Origin: Paramecium pentaurelia
Taxonomy: Eukaryota; Ciliophora; Oligohymenophorea; Peniculida; Parameciidae
Length of the DNA: 64,000 bases
Assembly: GCA_905183005.1 (NCBI GenBank)
Contig: CAJJDO010000050.1
Span: 79,851-143,850, forward strand
Reading direction: 5' to 3'
In this document: piece after piece, positions 1-12,092 of the stretch
Numbering within the stretch: position 1 is the first letter of the stretch
Layout of the letters: each line of letters begins with the position of its first letter
The notes under the pieces: model-generated
Told to the model about the DNA's origin: nothing
Databases searched by the model: none
The model's input: only the letters and a program-made list of their open reading frames with translations
Translations under genes and position numbers: made by a program

Positions 1-2300
1 AAACAAAAAGCAATAAATGATGAATTAAGGAATCAAATAGTGGACTCTCTGTAACCATAACCTTAATGTGAAACGATGGAGATCGTAGATAATCAACAAT
101 AGGTAAATGCAGACGAGTTTAATAAGATTAAAAATTCTAACAGCAAATCTCTCGCTAAAATATTCAGATTAGTGTTCAAATTAAATTAAAAAGAGAAGAT
201 TATTGATGAGTAAAATTAAAGAATTGCAAAATTGAAATAGATTATTTCAGAATATGCTCTAAATGATGATACTTTAAAAAAGGTTAAGGACAAAAATCAC
301 AAATTGCTGGCTTAATAATTTAGAGTTGTGATTAAGTTAGCAAAACAATAATAAGAAAATGAAGAACTCAAGAATAGATTGAGTAAATCAAAGTAATTGG
401 TTGTTGAATAATAAGATATGGTTGAAAATTTGTAGCAGTAACTTCAAAGCAATGTAATTCAGAACCAAGAACAAGATGTTCCTAAAGAGTAATATTAAGA
501 ATAATTACAAGGAATTGATCTTTCGAATAAGGATGAAGAAATTTAAACATTAATTAGGTAAAAGAACAAATAATTGGGAAAACTTTTCAAAATAATGATT
601 TAGTTAGAAAGAAAGAATAAAGAAATCGAATAGTTATCATAAAGGTTATTGAAATAGAAAGCAATAAATGATGAATTATTATTGTAAAATTCAAGTGATG
701 AAACGGAAGTAAGTTCCTATTCTTCACAGAAAAATTAGCAAGAATAAGTAAATGTTCAGAATAACTCAGAAATGAAAGATTTGTAAGAAGAAAATGACAA
801 ATTGAAATAAGAATTGAAAAAGCAAACAAATTAGAATAATAGATGGTTAGCCAAATTATTTAGAGCTTTAAATTGTATAAAGAGTAGAAATAGTTTGGTT
901 GATTAACTTAATCAAAAGTTAGCAAAACAAAAAGCCATAAATGAGGAATTGAGAGAGCAAATCAAGATGAATGAAGAAGATGTAGAAAATTTGGAAGTGA
1001 AAGAAAAATCTGAAGAATAGGAAGAATAATCAGTACCATTATCACAAGATGATGGAGAAGGATAAAAAAAGCTCAGAAGTCAGAATAATAAATTGCTGGG
1101 CAAATTATTCAGAGTGATGAGCTAATTTAATAAAAAGAATAATGAAATTGAGGAATTGAAGGAAAGATTACATAAATAGAAGGCAATTCTAGATGAATTA
1201 AGCAATTAAAATAATGCTTCCATTTCAGAAGAAAAAGGAGATGACCTTGGAAAAGCAGAAGAAATTGAATTAAATTAGGAGGTTTAATAAATTCCAGACG
1301 TTGAACAATTGAAGAAGCAAAAACTCACATTATTTGGAAAATTGTTCAGAGCAATGAGCTTAATAAACCAAAAGAATAAGGAAATTGAATCTTTAAGTGA
1401 TAGATTAAATAAACAAAAAGCCATCATAGAAGAATTAACATCTTCAAACTCAGAAAACTTGGCAATTGAGATGGAACCATAATAAATTGAACTTCAGAGT
1501 GCTCCTAACAATTTAATTGAAGATAATGGTAATTTAGAACTGAACAATACAGAAGAATTCAATAAATTGAAAACTTCCAATGATAGATCTTTGAGCAAAT
1601 TATTCAGAGCTATGTTTTTGATTTCTAAGAAAAATAACTAAATCGAATAATTGAATTCTAGATTGCTTAAGCAAAAAGCAATAATTGAAGAGTTAGCTCA
1701 AAACGATAGTGCTTAATAATAAAGAGAGAAGATTCATAAGCTTTTGGGCAAACTCTTTAGAGCNAAATACTACATAATTAATGTTCATCATAAATTTAGT
1801 CTCTTTAAAAGGAGAACGATAATATATCATAAGAGAATATCATTTTGAAATTATAATATGATGCATTATTAACAAAATGTGATACACTAGAATAAAAGTT
1901 TAATGACAAAATTGCTTAATTTTATTCACTTATTGAATAATTATTAAAGTAGAACCAAGATGACATCGAAGAAAATAATTAATTGAACTAATTGACTAAA
2001 GCATCAAGTCAAGTTATCAAATTTTTACATAAATAATAACAAGATCAAAATTTTGAAAATACGAGCTCATCTTCCAGTTTCATTAGTGTTTAAGATGAAA
2101 GTTAAAAATAAATAATGTATCTCTAACATTAAGTTATGTATTTGCAACATAGTGTTTAGGAGTATGCTGATGGAATAAGTTAGTTAAATCGAAGAATCCT
2201 AGAATTATACTATAAAAATAATAAATTGGAAGCATTATTACAAGAGTCTGATATTAAAAGTAATTATTTTAATTAAATTTTAGAATGCTTTAATTTATGA
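1..2300 (+). CDS. Coiled-coil repeat protein, 5' partial
   Basis: Open with ciliate code 6 from base 1; the start codon lies left of the window and the stop is TGA at 2298-2300. The protein is built from at least eight copies of a motif close to LGKLFRAM..., followed about 15 residues later by RL-KQKAI-EEL. Copies begin near bases 148, 300, 568, 841, 1093, 1330, 1594 and 1735, so most repeat units are about 80-90 residues and two are about 50. Between motifs it is Glu/Gln/Asn-rich and predicted coiled coil. The frame changes at the N at 1764: upstream the frame is set by GKLFRA, downstream by ILHNQCSSQIQSL, and both sides are clearly coding. Function is unknown; a cytoskeletal or basal-body scaffold is a guess from the coiled coil alone. 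The N lies inside a repeat, so copies may be missing. Confidence 0.7.
1764..1764. other. Undetermined base (N) at an assembly join
   Basis: A single N sits in the last recognisable LFRA repeat of the flanking gene. Coding frames on the two sides differ by one base, so the true number of missing bases is not a multiple of three from what is shown, and could be large. Confidence 0.9.
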
Positions 2301-2397
2301 GAATCAAATTTGTCTAGTGAGTTTTAACATATCTTTATTATAATTAAATTTAAGTACCACATTTATATATTAATTATATATACTTATATTTTCTTTC

Positions 2398-3900
2398 ATG
2401 ACTTCTTTATAAGAGGTTAATGAGAATCTCAGATAGCAAATCATTGAGTTGACTTTTAAATTGGAATTAAAGGACAAAGAAATAGAATAAATGAAATCTC
2501 CTCCGAAGTCTTCAAATCAATTTGAAACCCAAACTTTAGAATTATAGTTAATATAATATAAGCATTTGCAAACTAAATTAGAAAATGAAAATGAATAATT
2601 AAGAAGCAAATTAAATCAAATGGTAAATTCTCAAGTGGAAGCATAAAAGGCACTGTTAAAATAAAAATAACAAATGCAGAATGTAAATAAAAATTTATTT
2701 TCTCTTTCTTCATAAATTCAAGAAGAGGATAGTCCAATTAAGCTAATTATTGATAAATTAATAGATAAAGAAAAAGATCAACTCATTACATAAAGTTTAG
2801 ATGTAGAAAGTTAACTAAAAATGAATGAAATAAAACGAATTAATAACTAACTTTCTAGCAGAATTCAACAACTAGAAGAAAAGTCATAAAATATGATTGC
2901 TAGATAATTTTAAGATGCTGCTACTATTCTAAAACTTAAAAAAGAAAAATAAGGGTTGATAGATTAATTGTAGCGATAAGGGTAAGAATTAGAACAAGAA
3001 TTACAGAAATCGAGGGTTTAAACAATTCCTGATATTGCAATTTCTTTCTCAGATTTGTATTTCGAAATTCCATATATAGAATAAATCAAAGAAAAATTTG
3101 AGTTATTAATATAACAAATTTTACAACAACTTTTATCACAAAACTCAAATTGTGAGTTAGGTGAATCTTTAGTAAAAACACATAGAAGTAGCTCTTCTAG
3201 AAGATTAGACTAAGTTTAAAATTAGTTTAGTGATATCTTAAAATATATAAATAGAGGCTCATAAAAAAATAGGGAGTTTACTTTAGAAAATTAGATTTTT
3301 GAATCTTTCATTTATGAAAAACCTACAACTAATGATAAATCATCTTAAACTTCAAATATTGAAAATGATGTAAATGCTGAAAATCTTTTGAATATAGAGT
3401 CAAAACTATAAGACAATGTAGTACAAAGCCCACGATTTTAAGGTGAATGTAAAGGAATTGATGCTGAATAATAAACAGAAGATATAGATTTAAATTAATT
3501 CCTTCTTAATTCTATGACACCATTAATGTTTTCAGCTATACCTTAACTTCACACTGAAAGTGATTTAATTGATGAATAATAACAAGGATAAGATAAAAGC
3601 GCTGTCTGCTTGAGGAATGGAATAAAAAATGATTCAGGATTTGACGAAGGATAATTAATAGGCATAGTAGAATAATTGACGCTCTAATTAAAATACACTA
3701 AAAAATAGTGGTATAATTCAGTCGATAAATGTTTAAGAGCCTAAGAAGAATTAGAAAGACTATCAGAAATAGAAGCCTAATATAATCACTTAAGTTAGCA
3801 GTATTTAAATTCCAAGAATGAATTAGCGAAATAAAAAAATAAGTATAAGTTGCTGTTAGACAAATATTTTGATCTTGAACTAAAGTATATGTAGCAATGA
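2398..3900 (+). CDS. Coiled-coil Gln-rich protein of unknown function
   Basis: Uninterrupted code-6 frame of 500 aa from ATG 2398 to TGA 3898-3900, no intron needed. The N-terminal half (residues 1-220) is heptad-like coiled coil rich in Glu, Gln, Lys and Leu, starting MTSLQEVNENL. The middle is Ser/Asn-rich and probably disordered, and a second coiled coil occupies roughly the last 90 residues, ending KYFDLELKYMQQ. It lies 97 bp downstream of the repeat protein on the same strand and ends 114 bp before the convergent giant receptor-like gene. No enzyme motif or named family was recognised. The call as a real gene is firm because the frame is long and bounded by frames full of TGA. Confidence 0.7.
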
Positions 3901-4014
3901 ACAATTTTATAGTTTTGCAAAAATTACATTTTTATTTATTATAGTTATTATAATTATATACAAATATGATTATAAAAAATGAATTATTTGCATAATTTGC
4001 TTTTTAATAATAAT

Positions 4015-7000
4015 TCAAGCGAATTTACTTTCATCTTCAATTTCTCCAGGACTTTTTGCTAAATGAATAGGTTCATACTCATTTTCGTATTCTTCATCCT
4101 CTTCTATTTATCTTCTAAATTTAATATAATCTATCAATAATGATGCTAATTATAATATAAAATCTGTCACGATTAGTTCTGAAACTAAGATGCAAGCAAG
4201 ACCTATTCCCCAATAGATTACAAGTCTATCATAAATTAAAAAGTATGATAATGTTGAAATTAATAATCCCACAAGCAAAAATATAGTTGTTATCAAGTAA
4301 CTAAAGAATGTGTAAATACATTGTTTCCTTTTCTAACCTCTAGTATTCAAATATTCACATAACACATTAAAAATTCTAAGTAACAAGCTTACTCCACTGG
4401 CAAATAATATAATTATATCTAACTATATTATTTGCATGTTCACTATAAATCCAAGTATTCCAGCAGTAATACTTACTCTACTCATGATCATAAGCAGCCT
4501 TTGCTTACGACCAAAGTTTTTCTTAAATAAAAATATAGCCCCTAATAAATTGTTTACCTAATAGCAATTTTAAAGTCGATTTTCAGAATTAAACAATCTA
4601 ACTGGCTATTCTTATTGAAAATCCTATTGTTGTTTTTCAGGGCTTTCAGATGGACTATTAGGTTCTCCTTCGCTTGGCATTATTTGAGCTCTTCTCACTC
4701 TATTTAATACTGAAACTTTCTTTATGGTAGTCTATTAGCTGAATCCTGGGAGAATTGGTTTAGTGGTATCAATATCTCTTGAATCTCTTATATGTCCAAT
4801 AATCAAAAAGATTAAAATCAAAAGGGAGAATCCACCAAAAGCAAAAAGTAAGTATATTCTATCTAAAACAAAATTAAGATCAAAATAGAATGGTTTATAA
4901 TAATACTAGTAGTCATCAACTAAGGTTACATATCCTGCATCGCAAGTGCAAGTGATAGGAGGACTTTACGATGACGTTTGACAACCAACGTCGTCAAAAT
5001 ATTTAGCATCTGTACTTAAAATACAAACCAAATTAGTATCAACAGAAATGAAATCAAAAACTTTTTACTTTGGTCTTATTTTCTTCAACTCTGTATATAC
5101 TCTTACTTAATTTTCTGATTTATAATAAAGTTATTGAGTATGATTTGGATAAGGGAAATTATTTTATAGCCTAAGAATATTTGTTTCAAAATAACTATCA
5201 ACATGCAAGTTTTCTGCCAGTAATAGCCTTTTTTTTTGTTAAGATTTTTTTTCTATCATTATTGACATAGTATTGGAAGTATAATTTTGAGTTTCTCCTT
5301 CTAATAAAATATCTCCTGTGTATAAAATTAAAGTATTTTAACTATCAAATAATTTTTAATTAATTGTCTACATTTAAGTTACATAAGAATCATTAGTGAA
5401 TAATTATTTATTTAGAGAAGAGAGAAAGTTTAAAATTTTAAAAGCTGCTTAATAATTAATCGATTATAGGGTTTAAGAAATAATCCCTGTGTCTGTATTT
5501 TGGGGTTGAAGAAAAGTATCTATTTATGAAAACAATTATTCAGTTTTTGTTAATTCAAAGACAGTTTTGAAATATGATAGTTGATATAAAAGAGCTATAG
5601 AATTAATAACAACTTGAGACTATTCTGCTGAAGACAAGTCAGAATATAATTTAGAGGCAAGTTAATCCCAAACATTTTAATCATTTAAGATTCCAGAACA
5701 ATCTGAAAAAGTAGAGTATTCTTAATCACACACACATACTTAATTCACACATTCTCCTCGATTCCAACAATTATAATTGCATTTTATACTTTCAAGGAAA
5801 TAAAGTTCCATAACAACAATTTGATCTAATATTAGATTGGTCTAATTGAAATCAATATAATCATAAACAAATTCAATGTTATTTTTAACACTAACAGCAG
5901 TTTTAGCTTTATTGACAGTAACTTCCACATAACTCATTCCAAACTAATCATCTTTGTTAACTTTAACTAGAAGATATTTACATGTTGGTAGTATACTTTT
6001 TATTGTTTTCTCTTTTCCCCAATCTAATAATAAATATCCATTATTATTAGAAAAATTGCCAATATCCCACTCTAAATCCTGAAAATTGCTATAAACAAAA
6101 ACCTGATATTAGGTAGTATCAGAATCATTTTTTATGCCATCATCAATAATTAACTAAAATTCTGTTTAAAGAGAATATCCAGATGCAGGGGAGACAGTTA
6201 AATTGTTTAAGGAAAGAGCTGGTTTAACTCTCAAATTATATCGATTTAAAGTTCCTCCAACAATAACACTAATGTCTTACTATGATTACAGATTTCCTAG
6301 ATATAGATATAAGTTTAGTCTTAGGACTGATTTTTCAATGTATTCAATCTTTAATATTTTGAAATACCTTATAATAACTAAGTAATAGGAACTCACGTCT
6401 AGATTATAGAGCAAGTTATCAGTAACAACTAAAATATCTTTATTTCCTAAATCAGTGTTATAAATCTATTCAGTCATATTTAGATCACTTACAATGATCT
6501 GCTAATTTAGAGTCACTGAACGAGATTCTTTTTTTATAGTACATGAAAATTAATAAACATAACCAGAGGGTAAATTAGATACATTTAAGGATTCATTATT
6601 GGTCATTATTAAAGGTTTATTCAAAGTTGTTCTACAAGGAATATTGTAATATAGATTAATGCAAGTCCAAGTGTAGCTAAGACCAATTTTGCTTAGATTT
6701 TTAGGCACATCATTATCTGAAGCATTAACAGTAAGGTTAAATTGTTTGTTTCCAACTATTCTATCTGTTGTTAGGAATTCAGAGAAAAGTTAATTGTTTC
6801 CAATTTTCAACTTTTTGCTTAATTTTATATCTCCTACAGAAATTCCTAGTAAATATTCTTAACTGGCTTTTAATTTGCCTTCAGGTATTTTAAAGGTAGT
6901 ATCGACTCCAGTGTCTGCTGCAATTGTAGATTCAAACTGACTTGTACCTGAGGTGCTTGATTTGATTGATAAAGTAACAGGATAGCTTTCTGTAAGTTCC

Positions 7001-10000
7001 TAAACATTGGTATCAGAACACGAATATGAGTAAATAGTAAATGGCACTACTATTTCAAGATTAGAATAATATGTAGCAGTCTCATCAAAAGTAGTTAACA
7101 ATGAGGGATTGGTTGATTTTGTCATAACCTTAATGGTTGTAGTCTTATTATAGCCTAAGAAATTGGAATAATTAACAGTGATATAATAGGCTAATTCTGG
7201 TAGCATAGTTCCTCCTGGTATTTTAATATATGAAGATCCACTATATTAACTTAATACAGAATTGATTGCCTCCTCTGTGCTGTTAGTTGTCCATGAATTA
7301 TAGATCATTGCTCTACCTCCATTATATATTTCTTTGATAACTTCAACATTAAGATCCATACAATAGGATATTGCATTTTCAGGGTATGAGAGTATCACAT
7401 TAGGAATTATTGCTGTAGACAAAACTAGTTGAGTGTTATTAAATTGTTCAATATAAATATCTTAGCATAGTTGTAAACTATTATCGATAAAAACGTTTTC
7501 CTTAAATTCAATCACATCATTAGGCATAATTGTAGGGTTATTACCTAATTATATAATGTATTTGTTTCCATTCTATTAGCAAATAGGAGATTCTCCAAAA
7601 TTTGTATTTTTGAACCATTATTAACAATTCTCTTTGCTGAAGAAATAAGCATCCTCTGAATTTGTTGTGATAGAATATGTAAATATCACAATAATTTGGG
7701 TGAAATCACTACTAAATCTAACTGATTCAGCAAAGGACAATTTGCATGTAATGCAATAATCAGATGTAATAGGTGGTGGACGTTTACAAAGGCAATCAGG
7801 AGGTTCAAGATTGAATGAACATGTTAAACAATATGATAATGATTAACAAGTCACACATGGAGGTTAACACTTTTAGCAATTTAAACTCTTTCTATCATCA
7901 TAATATCCAGATTAACAGTAACATTGTGGTGTATTTTGACGATCTCCTCTACATTAGATGCAATTATATTTAGAGTCTATACATGAGACACATCTGAAAG
8001 CACAAGAATCACAAGATACTTAATTTAGGAATGTACCTATTGGACAAATGCCAATACAAAAGTCTTCCTTTCTTTAAAAACCAGTTTGGCATTCTATGCA
8101 ATCTTCATTTGTTCCTCCATTACAAGTTTTACACTCTAGTGAGCACTTAGAACATATTTTATCTTCAACATTTTTATAATATCCATCAGGACAATCATAA
8201 GTACATTAACCTTAATGTTTAACTTTAGTATTTGGGCATTCGTCTAAACATTATAAATTGCCTAAACCATCATTATTCACTAATTTATTACAAGTTGCTT
8301 CACACTAATAGTTGATAGGATTTTGATAAAAATTATTTTTACAAGTTCTTAGACATTCTGTTCCTTATTAAAAATATTTAGCCGCACATATTGAACAAGA
8401 TGTATCTGAAGAACATTCAAGGCATTCTTAAGGACAAGCCTAACATTTTAAGTTAATATCAGGGTAGTATCCTTTAGGACATTCTAATAAGCAATGATCT
8501 AGATATTTTAAATGAGTGTTTGGACAAACAGCTACACATTTCTTGAGTGAATCAACCATTAGTAGAGTGCCAGGACATTTTTCAACACAAACATAACCAT
8601 AATCACTTCTATAATAGGTTGGATTTTCATCGCAAGTAAATGAGCAAGTTCTTCCATCTAAATAGTAATTAGCAGAACATTTTGTGCAATTGTAATTTGT
8701 ACCATCATCGCATCTAGCACATTTAGGGTCACAGACTTTGCATACGTCCACATCTAAGTATTTTCCCAGTGAACAATAATATGTGCATCTTTATCCATCT
8801 ACGTTAAAATTTGCAGGACATTAATCATAACATTCAAAAGTAGTACCATCATCTAAATAGTAATTTGGACAAGTAGATTCACATATAAATGTTACCGTGT
8901 TGTGATATTTTCTATCATTTGGACAGATTTAAACACAGATTGTATCATACAAATAATAACCACCTTTACAATCTATGCAATTTGATGGTCCACCTTCATC
9001 ACATTTATTGCATTCATTAGCACATAACAAACAACTATTATTAGCTACTTCTGGATATGTTCCATCAGGACAGGTATTTTCGCATTTCTAATCGTATGCA
9101 TAGGATCCATCAGGACATTTCAAAACACATTTACTATTGTACTGATAAAATTAAGGAGGACATGCAGTTAAACATCTTTAATTTAATGAGTCTTCTAAAG
9201 GGTAGTCAGTTGGGCAAGAAACATCACAGTTTCGACCAACTAAAAATTAATCTGGAACACATTTTATGCAATTTTCACTTACTCCTGGTTAGTCAACATT
9301 ATCACAGGTGAAACATCCATCAGCACATTATTGACACACAAAACCATTAAAAGATTTAGAATTTAAAGTGAATTTTAAGGATACTGTAATTACATTTTCA
9401 ACAGCAACATATCCATCAGGACACTATAAAACACATATTTTGCTTGAATCCTCATATTAATTTACTGGACATGTATATAAACACTACATTCCATATTGAA
9501 CTCCAGGAGCCACACAGGTATCTGTGCACTCATTTTCTAATTAATTAGCAAATTTTTTAGTATCTGCACAAAAATCTTCACAAATAGTTGTTAATAAATA
9601 ATAACCAAAATTACACTTTGAACATTCTTTATTTGAACTTCCAAAACATTCATAACATTTACTATGACAACTCTTACATATACCATTTTCATTAAATGTA
9701 TTTTAAGGACATGATAATAAGCATGTTTACAAGTGTTATTTATATCCATTTGGGCATTTCATACTGCAATATTTAAGATCCTCAGTTACTACTTAATAGA
9801 CTGCACAGCTGTCAATACATGTCATCTTATCAGAGTCTTTATATGCTGTGTCACAAGTAGAACTACATAATTGAGTAGCTTTAAGCAAAAATTAATTTGC
9901 AGGACAATCTACACATTAGGTTCCATTTATACAAGAATTACAACTACTTTCACATGCTAAACATTGCTGATTATCCAAATAATATTTGCTATCACATTTT

Positions 10001-11698
10001 AGACTGATAGAATTAGAAATATTTACAGTGCTATAGTCTCCACTATATTTTTTAATGCATTCATATGTCCCTGTTAAACAATGTGATGTCATAGTAGGGA
10101 CAGGACATGTGTTACTAGTTAATGTAGATCCAACATTACATTTAGTACAAGTATTAGCATTGCTACCTCTTAAACAATTCTCAATATTGATGACTTAACA
10201 TTATGTGGAGTAAAATTGTCCTTATGGACATTAAAGTAAGTCAGAGGCACTTAAGGAAGCTGGAACTCCTTATGTTCCTGCTTCATTGCACATTCCATAA
10301 GGATCAGGATTTCCATTGCAAGCTATGCAAACAGGGTATAACTCTCCAACCTCAATAACACATTTTTTAGTGCCTGGAGAACTGTAAAATTGATAGTTAT
10401 ATCCTTTGAATATTCTAATATTAGCATATTTAAAATATTTAGAAGCATCATTGTTCCAAACTGTAGTTGTTGGATAATCTCCAATGAAATATTGATCAGA
10501 TAAAGAGTCACTATAAATTTTAAATGATTTTTTTCCATATTCTTAAAATGAAGGTGTGATAATGTCAAATAATGCCATACCTGGATTGACATTTTCTGGA
10601 TAAAAATTAAAATTATTATAAACAGAAAATAACATTGGAATCCATGTGTTCATAGGAGCAGATATCTATCCATGTGCTTCTCCAACAACTCCCCCAACCT
10701 ATACTTAAACATTGAAGGTTGATGAAGAAGATATAAATCTTATTTAAACTAATGGATTCAAATTCTAGTCAGCTCTGTATAAAAAGTTCATTTCACTATT
10801 TGGATTACTAATAAAAACATTCACTGATATCATAAATTTATCGCCAAAACTGCTTCTTAAATTATTAAATTGAGAATATTAGTTTTTTTAGAATTGCCAA
10901 CCCCATTTAGCATCAAATGTAACACCCCCTATTAATGTTCCAACATCCTAAGTTGATGATAAGGCGTTTAATGCAGAAGTAGTTGATGGGAGTAATGTCA
11001 TCCAATAAGTTATGTATTCTACATCAAAATTATATGCTTATCTACTTGTTTCTGTATAAAGATTACCATAATAAGTAAATTCTTTAAACTTACCACAAAA
11101 TCCATTGAAATTGTAAAGACTTACAACTTTATTTTTTATAACAATTCCTGTTGTATCAGTAAAAGTGGAAATTGTTTTAAGTTCCAAGGTTGAAGAATAA
11201 ATATAAATTCTTGGCAGTGTATCTGAATGTGTTACTAATTTATAATGTAAGAGTTTTTTTGCAAAATTAATTGATACCAAAACATAAATCCATCTATCAT
11301 CAACATCAGATATCATTAATTCTGAAGTTTCCGATGTCATACAATCCTTAGTTGTATAACAACTTTGAACTTTGAATTATTCATTAAGAGTGGCTGCCAA
11401 ATGAAAATTACTATAATTATAAATCATATAAATGTACGCATAATTATTCGTATCTGGACCAAATAAGAAGAGGAGGTTTTTAGAAGTGCTTAATAATGAA
11501 TCTTTTTTGAACCAACCTGCCACTGTAAACGATGAATAGGCTGGACCCAAAAGGCTGTTTGGTATTTACAAAATATTATTAGAAGTATCACAAGGTCCAG
11601 ACTATTAAATAAAACCCATTAACTACCTAAATGCTTGTGAAAGGCTTGTAGATAAAGTATCCAATTGAAAGGGAAAATAGTTAAAAAAATATCAGCAT
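4015..11698 (-). CDS. Giant Cys-rich, REJ-like multi-pass membrane protein
   Basis: About 2,552 aa with one 25-nt intron (11602-11626); exon frames agree from start to stop (TGA at 4015-4017). It begins with a signal peptide (MLIFFQLFSLSIGYF). Residues ~25-450 look like laminin-G/concanavalin-like domains. Residues ~450-1300 are furin-like repeats dense in CxxC, such as CxACxxxCxxC with ECPKGYYP-type spacers. Residues ~1300-2240 are a beta-rich ectodomain resembling the REJ region of polycystin-1/sperm receptor proteins. The C-terminal ~280 residues hold about five hydrophobic helices (for example FGGFSLLILIFLIIG) and an acidic tail ending ESKFA. No PLAT domain or polycystin channel core is seen. 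Large proteins of this architecture are common in Paramecium; a cell-surface receptor or adhesion role is inferred. Confidence 0.8.
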
Positions 11699-11847
11699 AT
11701 TTAAAAATAATTAATTTATATAATTTTCATTAAGTCATTTAGGACTTTAATGATGATTACTCTAATTACTAAATCTATTATTAAAGATCTTTAATTTATA
11801 TTTGAAGTAATTCTCCAGTTTTAACAATTTAAGTTATTTAAAATTTC

Positions 11848-12026
11848 TCATATATTGGCTAAAATTAAATAATTTATTACTAATTTCTCTTGATAAGTTT
11901 TTAAGTTAAAGTTAGTGAATAGATATTCATTTTCTAAAATTTATATTCTCCAGCCATGAATTAGAGATTTTATTTAATCTTAATAAAGTTTAATCAATCC
12001 ATTTTTCTTCTGAAGTTAAGTTTCTA

Positions 12027-12092
<66 letters not shown>

